Origin: Panacagrimonas sp041603235
GTDB lineage: Bacteria > Pseudomonadota > Gammaproteobacteria > Nevskiales > Nevskiaceae
Assembly: GCA_041603235.1 (NCBI GenBank)
Contig: JBFIES010000006.1
Span: 186,001 to 250,000 of the forward strand
Length of the DNA stretch: 64,000 nucleotides
Direction of reading: 5' to 3'
The translations under genes and the position numbers were made by a program. The notes under the pieces were generated by a model that saw nothing but the letters and a program-made list of their open reading frames with translations, ran no database searches and had not been told where the DNA came from. Of the stretch, positions 26,619 through 34,500 are shown piece after piece. Within the stretch, counting starts at the first letter, position 1; each line of letters opens with the position of its first letter.

Positions 26619-27437
26619 TCAGGGCCGGTCGAGCAGCCAGTCGTAGCTATAGCCGTTGATCTTGTTTATTGCTTCCAGCTGCAGTTGCAGCGTGGGCTCG
26701 GCGTATTGGCGAAGGTGTGCGATCACTGCCTCGTCGCTGCCGCCAAAATCCTGTGCATGCCATTTGTACAACTCGGAGACAATCAGCTTGCCGTCGACAA
26801 TATTCACGGCACGCGGATGATTGATGAACGCGCGAGCGGCCTGTTCCAGTTGCGCCTCGGAATTGCCAGAACTGTAGATGTCTGCCGCCAGATTAGGGCC
26901 GCCCTGTGATGCGCGATTCAGTGCGTAATGCAGCCGCGGGTCTTTCCAGATTGGAAGTAGGATCTGATTCTGAATATCGTCCAGTGAAAGATTCTGCCCT
27001 TCAATCTGGAGCACCTTTGCCCCCCATGGCCCCTTGGTGAACCAACCGGGCGTGATGTCGATGCTCTGGATGCTGCTCACCGGATACCATTCAAGAATCA
27101 GCTTCACGGTCAGCGCGTTGTACAGATTGATCCAGTAGGCGCGCTGTTCTGCGCGGCGCAAGGTAGAAACCGGAGTGCGCTTGAGGTCATCCAGGTAGAG
27201 CCGCAAATAGCCGCGATCCTCGAGCGTGACGGACTCATATCGCATGCGATGAATGCCGTCCGCAGTCTGGACAAGATAGTCCGACAAAAATTTCTCCCAG
27301 ATCGAATGGTTCAGCACGCGTTGGGAGTTCTCGTCGTGAAGCGACCAGCGCTCAGACAAGGCCGGTGGTTCCGCCGAGAAAATCGCACCCTGCCAAAACA
27401 GCGCGATCAGCAGCAGGCTCCTTTGTAGCGCGCTCAT
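26619..27437 (-). CDS. DUF547 domain protein, secreted
   Basis: A 272-residue protein with an N-terminal signal peptide (hydrophobic SLLLIALFWQGAIFSA). The DUF547 core contains RAYWINLYNALTVKLILEWYPV and HYALNRASQGGPNL. Domain function is unknown, although the conserved Cys/His pair seen in many members is here reduced to His-Tyr-Ala-Leu-Asn. The start ATG overlaps the stop of the upstream hydrolase in an ATGA arrangement; the alternative longer start would overlap more. Probably periplasmic or outer-membrane exposed. Confidence 0.85.
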   Translation of the reverse strand: MSALQRSLLLIALFWQGAIFSAEPPALSERWSLHDENSQRVLNHSIWEKFLSDYLVQTADGIHRMRYESVTLEDRGYLRLYLDDLKRTPVSTLRRAEQRAYWINLYNALTVKLILEWYPVSSIQSIDITPGWFTKGPWGAKVLQIEGQNLSLDDIQNQILLPIWKDPRLHYALNRASQGGPNLAADIYSSGNSEAQLEQAARAFINHPRAVNIVDGKLIVSELYKWHAQDFGGSDEAVIAHLRQYAEPTLQLQLEAINKINGYSYDWLLDRP

Positions 27438-28372
27438 CGCGGCCGCGCCGGGCTTTTCTCCTGCAGCCATTCAATGACTTCGCCAGTCACCTGATCGCGG
27501 CACAAGTCATTGAGCACTTCCTGGCGTGCGCCGTCGTAGCTGCGCAGCTGGACTTCTGAAATGCCAGCCTTGGCGTAAGCCTTGACCAAGCTGCGCGGAC
27601 CTTTGCCGCCCCCTGCGGTTGGATCATCACCACCGGCCAGCACGAGAATGGGGAGCCCTTTGGGAATGCGCGCAAGACGCGCGGGCTGGCACTGCCGCCC
27701 ACCGATGGTGAGAATCTCTGACCACAGGGCGGCGGAAATCCGGAAGCCGCAGCGCGGATCGTTGATGTACTTGTCCACTTCCTCAGGGTCCGCTGAGAGC
27801 CAGTCAAAGCGTGTCCGCGGCGATTTGATCCGCCGATTGAACATTTTGATTGAGATGGCCTCGCCCAAAGCGCTGCGGTGACGTGGCCCGGCCACTTTCA
27901 GCTCTGCCTGAAGCAGGCCCATGCCAAGCACCCGCATGATGCCGACATTGCCTGTGGCCGAAGACAGGATGCAAGTCGCGATGTCGCGCCCGTGATGAAC
28001 GATGTAATCCTGTGCCAGCAAGGCTCCCATGCTGTGCCCAAACAGGCTGATCGGCAGTTTTGGATGGCGCTCGCGCATCTCGGTTTGAACCGCCCGGATG
28101 GATTGAAGCGCAAAACGCCAGCCGTGCGAATCAGCAAAATGGCCAAGTTCATCTGGTGCGCGCGCGGTGCGGCCATGTCCGGGCAGATCCTGCGCATAGA
28201 CCGCAAAACCAGCCTGATTCAGCGCTTTTGCAAAGCGCGCGTAACGCCCGCCGTGCTCCGACATGCCGTGAATAATCTGTACGCAGCCGACAGGCGCTTC
28301 CACCGGCAGCCACACTCGGACGAAGGCAACGGCCTCGTCATTTACCCTCAACTGGAACTCTGTCGCACTCAC
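27434..28372 (-). CDS. Alpha/beta hydrolase, monoacylglycerol lipase-like
   Basis: A 312-residue serine hydrolase of the hydrolase-4 (monoglyceride lipase) type. VQIIHGMSEHGGRYARFAKAL is the oxyanion region, DLPGHGRTA follows, the nucleophile elbow is SLFGHSMGALLAQDY, and LVLAGGDDPTAGG holds the aspartate. It starts with GTG. It may release glycerol and fatty acids from monoglycerides; being divergent from glpK, which phosphorylates glycerol, this would be a sensible pair, but that link is inference. Confidence 0.84.
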   Translation of the reverse strand: MSATEFQLRVNDEAVAFVRVWLPVEAPVGCVQIIHGMSEHGGRYARFAKALNQAGFAVYAQDLPGHGRTARAPDELGHFADSHGWRFALQSIRAVQTEMRERHPKLPISLFGHSMGALLAQDYIVHHGRDIATCILSSATGNVGIMRVLGMGLLQAELKVAGPRHRSALGEAISIKMFNRRIKSPRTRFDWLSADPEEVDKYINDPRCGFRISAALWSEILTIGGRQCQPARLARIPKGLPILVLAGGDDPTAGGGKGPRSLVKAYAKAGISEVQLRSYDGARQEVLNDLCRDQVTGEVIEWLQEKSPARPR

Positions 28373-28380
28373 AATATAAT
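28352..28380 (+). promoter_or_regulatory. Candidate sigma-70 promoter for glpK
   Basis: A perfect TATAAT lies at 28375-28380 in the 127-base divergent gap before glpK. Seventeen bases upstream is CTGGAA, which matches the -35 consensus poorly. Position and orientation fit glpK. An activator-dependent promoter is possible. Confidence 0.35.
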
Positions 28381-28499
28381 TTTCGATCTCGTTGAGCGGG
28401 CCTGGCTCGGTACACTAGCTGCGTGATCACCACCCGGTCATTCTCTCCACCGCCAGAATATCTTCTGACGCAGTGTTCCACATCCCCGGAGGTCATTCC

Positions 28500-29972
28500 A
28501 TGAGCGCCCTGCTCGCTATTGATCAAGGTACCACCAGCACCCGCGCCATCGTTTTCGATGAAAAAGGACGCAAACTTGGCGTTCATCAGGTCGAATTGCC
28601 GCAGTCATACCCCAAGCCGGGATGGGTAGAGCACGACGCGTTGCGCATTCGCGATGACACCTTTGATTGCGTCCGCGGTGCATTGAAGGATGCCGGGCTC
28701 AAGGCCGCAGACATCGCCGGCATTGGTATTACCAATCAGCGCGAAACCACCATTGTCTGGGACCGCGAAAGTGGCAAGCCTATTCATCCTGCCATTGTCT
28801 GGCAGGACCGGCGAACATCAGATTTCTGTTCGCAGCACGCAGACAAGAGCGACTGGCTGTCCCAACGCACCGGCCTGTTACTCGATCCCTATTTCTCCGC
28901 CACCAAGATTGCATGGATGCTGGACCACGTTGACGGCGCCCGCCAGCGCGCAGAAAAGGGCGAGCTTCTGTTTGGCACCGTTGATAGCTGGCTGGTCTGG
29001 AATCTGACGGGCGGTAAGGTGCACATCACTGATGCCAGCAACGCCTGCCGCACCGCGCTGCTGAATCTGGAAACACAAACCTGGGATGAAGAACTGTGCA
29101 AGTTCTTCAATGTGCCGCTAGCGATGCTGCCGGAGGTGATGGATTGCGCAGCTGATTACGGCAGCACCGAAAAATCATTGTTCGACGGTGAAATTCCCAT
29201 TCGCGGCATTCTCGGAGACCAGCAGGCCGCCACAGTCGGGCAGGCCTGCTTCTCGCCGGGCATGATCAAGAGCACCTATGGCACCGGCTGCTTCATGGTG
29301 CTCAATACCGGTGAAGAGTTGGTGCATTCATCTAACCGCCTGCTGACAACGGTCGCCTACCGCTTCGGAGGCAAGGCGACGTTTGCTCTCGAAGGCAGTA
29401 TTTTTATCGCCGGCGCCGCAGTGCAATGGCTGCGAGATGCCATGCATCTGGTCAGTAACGCTGGTGACACCGAAGCTCTGGCGCGCTCTATTGAAGACAC
29501 CGAAGGCGTTTATCTCGTGCCGGCATTCACCGGGCTAGGTGCGCCTTACTGGGACCCCGAGGCACGTGGCGCCATCATCGGCCTGACCCGCAACTCCGGC
29601 ATCGCCCACATTGTGCGCGCCGCACTGGAAAGCGTCTGTTACCAGACACGCGATCTGTTTGGCGCCATGAGTCAGGATGCAGTGGCCCCGACAGAATTGC
29701 GTGTGGATGGAGGCATGGTCGTGAACGATTTCGTGACCCAATCACTTGCAGATATCTTGCAGGTGGATGTCATTCGCCCAGCCACAGTAGAAACCACGGC
29801 ACTCGGCGCGGCATTTGCCGCCGGCCTGCAAGCTGGCGTTTACGATTCCTTGGAGAGCATCGCCAAACTGTGGGAATCAGAGGCACGATTCACCCCGAAG
29901 AAAGAGAGCGCCCGTGCAGACGAGTTGTATGCCGGTTGGCAGAAAGCAGTAGCGCGCGTGCGTAGCGACTGA
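28500..29972 (+). CDS. glpK: Glycerol kinase
   Basis: A 490-residue FGGY kinase forming glycerol-3-phosphate from glycerol and ATP. It begins LLAIDQGTTSTRAIVFDEKG and contains WVEHD, GITNQRETTIVWDRESGKPI, WQDRRT, GILGDQQAATVGQAC, KSTYGTGCFMVLNTG and LRVDGGMVVNDF, all of which are glycerol kinase motifs. The start was placed at MSALLAIDQG, preceded by CCGGAGGTC as a good ribosome binding site. No glpF or glpD is adjacent in the window. Confidence 0.96.
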   Translation: MSALLAIDQGTTSTRAIVFDEKGRKLGVHQVELPQSYPKPGWVEHDALRIRDDTFDCVRGALKDAGLKAADIAGIGITNQRETTIVWDRESGKPIHPAIVWQDRRTSDFCSQHADKSDWLSQRTGLLLDPYFSATKIAWMLDHVDGARQRAEKGELLFGTVDSWLVWNLTGGKVHITDASNACRTALLNLETQTWDEELCKFFNVPLAMLPEVMDCAADYGSTEKSLFDGEIPIRGILGDQQAATVGQACFSPGMIKSTYGTGCFMVLNTGEELVHSSNRLLTTVAYRFGGKATFALEGSIFIAGAAVQWLRDAMHLVSNAGDTEALARSIEDTEGVYLVPAFTGLGAPYWDPEARGAIIGLTRNSGIAHIVRAALESVCYQTRDLFGAMSQDAVAPTELRVDGGMVVNDFVTQSLADILQVDVIRPATVETTALGAAFAAGLQAGVYDSLESIAKLWESEARFTPKKESARADELYAGWQKAVARVRSD

Positions 29973-29997
29973 CAAGAATCTTGAGTCAGCGCGGGGA

Positions 29998-30026
29998 CGG
30001 GTGAGGCTGGCTGATTGCCTCACCCG
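29998..30026 (+). terminator. Hairpin downstream of glpK
   Basis: A ten-pair stem, CGGGTGAGGC pairing with GCCTCACCCG, closes a nine-base loop 25 bases after the glpK stop. No T-run follows, so it may slow or end transcription only partly, or need Rho. Confidence 0.5.
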
Positions 30027-30220
30027 CCCGACGCGGGTTCCTGAAGTTTCCGTCACGAACCTTCGGCGGTCAGATAGAGCGCTGTTTCTGCCTCTATTGC
30101 ATCCTATGGCTCAGCGAGACGACGTGACGGATGTTGAGTGTTCCCGTTTATGCGGTGCTCGCCTACGAGCGGGTGCAGAGGCGAGCGATACAAGTGATGC
30201 AGCTGGCTAGCCAAGTTTGA

Positions 30221-30583
30221 TCAAAGAGCGGCCCACTTCACCATCTCCTCAGCTTCGCCTCGTGCAAAGCCAACTCGAAGTGATCCAGCGTGGTCCCATA
30301 CAGGTCGTTTCACCAGAGAAGGATGATCCACGATCAGACTCGCGGGATCCTTCTCCGCACGCTCCTGATCCGCGGGCGAGAGCTTTCGCCAGGTTGTGCC
30401 GCGACGATTCAACACCTTCTCCGCCCCGAGCTGAGCTAACCATTCCTTCGCGGTGTCCAGATCGAGTCCATCCGATTTGAAATCATGAAACCGGTACTCG
30501 AGCCCCGCGTCATCAAGAGCTGAGCGCGCACGCTTCACAGTGTCGCAATTGCGAATGCCGTAAATCGTCAAGGAGTTCTTCAT
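30221..30583 (-). CDS. ArsC/Spx-family protein, YffB-like
   Basis: A 120-residue thioredoxin-fold protein. It starts MKNSLTIYGIRNCDTVKRARSAL; the single cysteine in NCDTV is the family's N-terminal cysteine. DFKSDGLD, LLNRRGTTWRKL-like and SLIVDHPSLVKRPV segments follow. This matches the YffB branch of the arsenate reductase family, whose members are not proven arsenate reductases and may be glutathione-dependent thiol reductases. The ATG at 30583 is preferred over a TTG one codon earlier. It is 291 bases downstream of the lipoprotein gene that ends the Tad/Rhs locus and was probably there before that locus. Confidence 0.85.
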   Translation of the reverse strand: MKNSLTIYGIRNCDTVKRARSALDDAGLEYRFHDFKSDGLDLDTAKEWLAQLGAEKVLNRRGTTWRKLSPADQERAEKDPASLIVDHPSLVKRPVWDHAGSLRVGFARGEAEEMVKWAAL

Positions 30584-30874
30584 CAATCAAGTTTAAGGAA
30601 TTGTGAACAGAGTCAGATTGTAGAATCTAACGCAGAGATTGATCGAAAATCTGGCGCGCAGCATTGGGTAGGTGGTACCGCATATGCAGACATCAATTCG
30701 TGTGCAGGTTTGGTAAGACTTGCTTCGAAGCGAACGGTAGGCCAGACACCTCCTCACCATTGCTCATCTGCTGAACGAAGAGCAGCTGTACGCAATTGCC
30801 ATAAGTGTGAATCCGACAGGCGTGGCCGAACACTCAAGATGATGTGGGCCCAGGCGCTGCAAAAACACGGAAAG

Positions 30875-31507
30875 CTACTTCCATCGATTTATCGCGAATG
30901 CTTCAGAAACAATCTCAATCTCCTCATCCATAAACCTCAGCGTGATGTTGAGCCGAGCATTTCTTCCAGCTTTGCGATAGGCCTCGCTTTGCCTGAGCGC
31001 TCCTATGTTCAAAGTTTTACGAAATACTTTGCCCGGTAGCGGGTGCCAGGTGCAGTCGAATGCTGTCCGGTGTTCTGAGGCAGTGAACCCATTTTCCTTC
31101 AACCATAGTTGTACCCGCGGGGATTCTGGGGCTCTATATCTCTCACACTCTCTCAGCTCAGCCAACTGCCATGCCACTTCAACTGAATCGGGCAGCGAGT
31201 TCGGGTGACCAGCAAAACGACCTGCGGAATTGGCAGGGTTTCTGTATTGGGACGGTATTGAGGGATATAGTCTGTTGACTAATTCCAGGCCTTCGAGACC
31301 TGGCGTGCCAGGATTGCGCGCAATGTCCCCCGATACGGTGTAGCTAATATATTCGGTCTTCTCCAAATAATTCTGCATGCCATCCAATTCAAGTACCAAT
31401 ACGCCGAACCTCCCATAGTTGACGAGATCAATGCCGTAAACAAACTTGCTGCATCCAGACATAATTGGCAGCAAAAGAAATAGCCCAAGGCAGACGAGCG
31501 ACCTCAC
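30875..31507 (-). CDS. Lipoprotein, candidate immunity protein to the Rhs-lipase
   Basis: A 210-residue protein with a lipoprotein signal: a hydrophobic stretch and PIMSGC, with Cys19 as the lipidation site and Ser at +2, which predicts outer-membrane retention facing the periplasm. No family can be named with confidence; a DSVEVAWQLAEL segment faintly recalls DUF2931-type immunity lipoproteins. Its ATG overlaps the stop of the Rhs-lipase gene by four bases, so the two are made together. Periplasmic lipoproteins are the usual antidotes of Tle1-type phospholipases, which makes an immunity role the best guess. A sampled 60-base line (31381) has 27 G/C, lower than in the flanking core genes. Confidence 0.75.
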   Translation of the reverse strand: MRSLVCLGLFLLLPIMSGCSKFVYGIDLVNYGRFGVLVLELDGMQNYLEKTEYISYTVSGDIARNPGTPGLEGLELVNRLYPSIPSQYRNPANSAGRFAGHPNSLPDSVEVAWQLAELRECERYRAPESPRVQLWLKENGFTASEHRTAFDCTWHPLPGKVFRKTLNIGALRQSEAYRKAGRNARLNITLRFMDEEIEIVSEAFAINRWK

Positions 31508-34500
31508 GGGCGCGCCCCAAGATTACTAGGAACCGGTCTGCCATTCTCCAATTTTGTCGGATCAATCAGAATGGATATCTTCTGTTGCTTGCTATTGGCT
31601 AGCCCATAATTCTCCTCAAGCCAACGGCCGTAATCTGATCCTTTATCCACCATGCCAACGAGGGTTCGGTTGCCCTCATGGTCTAATCCATTGCATCTTC
31701 GAGTCAGGCCTCGCCCAGATTGGCATCGGCCGACATACCGCTCATCGTGATAGTTTCTAGAAGTTTCAGTGTCCATGCCGAATCCACTCCAGCTTGCTTG
31801 ATCAATTTCGGTGCCATTTAAGTACCTAAGCTTTCGACCCGCTTTCAATGTCACGCCAGGCACTGGAGAAACGCCCACACTGTCATGTAATACGGGAGAA
31901 GAAATCTCCTCCCATCCCTGGCTTTCGATTTCTTTCAGATCGAACTTTGCACCTGATATTTCGGCTTGCCGCACCATCCATAAGAACGCGATATCTGAAA
32001 GATCGCCTTCTGCGTAACCGCCACCAATATCAGAATGTGCGCCGATGAATCCTCGCTCTGTTCGCACGCCGCGTGAACCTCGCAGCTGCGAGGCTTCTTC
32101 AGCAGACTCAAAGATTGAGATCGCTTGAAAATCAATCCGATTTTCCGTCGCTGCTACTGCGTGAGCGACGTGCTCGACAGCGTCAGGAATGCTTAGTTGG
32201 AGTTGATCAATATCATTATCTTGCGAGTAGTAGTGAGGCACTGAATCCCATAGTCCTAGAAATCTGAATACTGGACGAATGCACTTCGCAGCTAGGCTCC
32301 TACGTAAACGCTGGGCTCTTTGGTCGAAGTTGATCCGAACATTGTTAAACCCACTGTTGCGAACTAAATCGTGGTGATTCTCTCCGGCCAAATAATCGCT
32401 AATAAGATTCACAAACATTCGAGCACTTGCAGCTCCACGCGAGAAGCCGACGACGTCAATGTTTAGGGAAAATGATGATTCGTTTAACCGTTCAAGAGAC
32501 TCTATATAGTCGAGAAAATCTTCACCTAGCGCCACCACGCGCTGAACAATTGATGCGCCCGTGGCTGCATCGTACTCATTGCCGCTGATTCCATAGGTTG
32601 GATCAAAGGTGCCTGCCCCCGATATGTAGTAAGTGTGCCTTCCGTTCGGAGCCGCCGGTTCGTTCGCATCGCCAATGTATGTGCGATTGAATCGCACGAC
32701 ATTCGATATATCTGAAATCTCTTCTGCCGGATCATTATTTCCCGTCCCATCAAACGCAAACAAAAGCAGCCCTGTCGGGTCAATATGATTGACCGGATCA
32801 TTCTCGACGTATGCGTAGGTGTTGGGGCCTGCGGCTAGGCCCAGCGGGTCTGAGCTGATATAGCGTCCTGCAATGGGATCGTAGTAGCGGTGATGGTTGT
32901 AGTGCAGGCCGGATTCTTCGTCGAAGTATTGGCCGGGAAGTCGCAGGTTGAGGGTGAAGCCAATGCCGTTGCCGTCCGGGTCTTCGTCGACGCCTGCCTT
33001 GCCAAACGGGGCGTAGCGCGCCTGCCAGATGACGGTCTGGTGTTGATCGGTTACCGCGATGGGTGCGCCCAGATGGTTGGTGTGCACGGCGTAGTTCTGG
33101 CCCAGTTCCAGAATGGCGATGGGATGATGATCCAGATAAAGGTACTGACGCTGGACCCTGCCCTGTTCGTTGATCTCGGCGGATAGACGGTTATTCTCGT
33201 AGAGGTAGTAGGTGGTTACTCCTGAAGCGGTCTTCTTGGCGATGCGCTGGGCGCGGCTGTTGTATTGGTAGCTGGCGCGGTGGGCGTCGCCTTGATACAG
33301 GTGTTCGGGCTGGCCGTTGGCGTTGTAGCGGAATTGGAAGCTGCCCAGGTGGGTGATCTCGCCGCTGCTCTTGTAGTGGATGGGGCCGCTTGTGTTAGTG
33401 AGGGGCGTTATGCGCACGGCGCTGTCGCTGGCCCAGCTCAGTGCATTGAGTCGCAGAGGGGCATGCCAGGCGGGGGCGGCTGCCCGGGTCTGGATCAGAC
33501 GGTTGCTATCTGTTGCGTGGGCGTAGTCGATGTGCTGGCCATTGACGATCAGCCGGGTGCGGTTGCCGTTGGCGTCGTAGCGATAGCCGTAGAGGGCGTC
33601 CGGTGTAAGGGCGAAGTCGAGTCGACCGTTTGCGTCGTAGCGATAACGATGGCTGATGCGGCTGGCATCGTCGATACCGGTGATCTTGCCTTGAATACTG
33701 CCTTGCATTGCGTAGCGGTAGCGCAGGTCGTGAAGCCTGCCGATGCGGATACCGGCGAGTTGCTGGGTTTCGGGGTTGCGTTGAATTTGGGTGGTGATGC
33801 CGTTGAGGGCTTGCCAGTCGGCGATACCGGCCTGGACCTGTGCTGCGCTTTCGTCGTTGAGGCCGCTGAGCAGGGGGCGGTTGGGTTTGAACGGAAGGTG
33901 GCTCTTTTGCTCGATGGCGGCCAGGGCGCCATTGCTGTGATAGCGATAGATCAGGCTGCGCCCGTCGGGCAGTGTTTTCTGCTGCAGCCGGCCCTGGTCG
34001 TTGTAGCGGTACTTCGTGGTGTAGCGATGCGCAGCGTAGGCCAGCGTGATTGCCCGAACCCTGCCCTGCGCGTCTAGGGTTCGGATTTCGCGTTGGTCAT
34101 CCGCATGTATGGCGGCGAGTTGGCGTGCACCGGGCGGGCCTTGCCACTGGAATTCAGTCGGCGTATCGCCAACCTTGGTCCGGACGATGCGCCCACTGGC
34201 GTCGTAGTCGAATACGGCTTGCAGGCCGTTGGCGTCGGTCTGGCTGATGAGATGGTTGTCGCCGTCATAGATGTATTGGCTCAGGCCAGTGTCGGGGCTC
34301 AGGGTGAAGGCGCGACGGCCGAAGTCGTCATAGGCATAGCGGGTGGCGTTGCCGCGGGCATCGGTAAAACTCAAGAAGTGATTTCGCTGAAGCGCGTCGG
34401 GGAGCCGGGTGCGGGCGTAGGCCAGGAGATTGGTCAGCGGCGTTGCCGGATCGACTCCCGTGTACGCGGGATTTATGTCCTGCCTTTGGCTCAGAGCGAT

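Noticed and set aside
30001..30210. A 69-codon frame after glpK
   Set aside because: It starts with GTG inside the glpK hairpin and its product is Arg-rich without any motif.
30587..30874. Possible remnant of an older toxin tip or transposase between the lipoprotein and ArsC-like genes
   Set aside because: A short plus-strand Cys-His-Lys-Cys segment was seen, but no continuous frame or family match supports a remnant gene.
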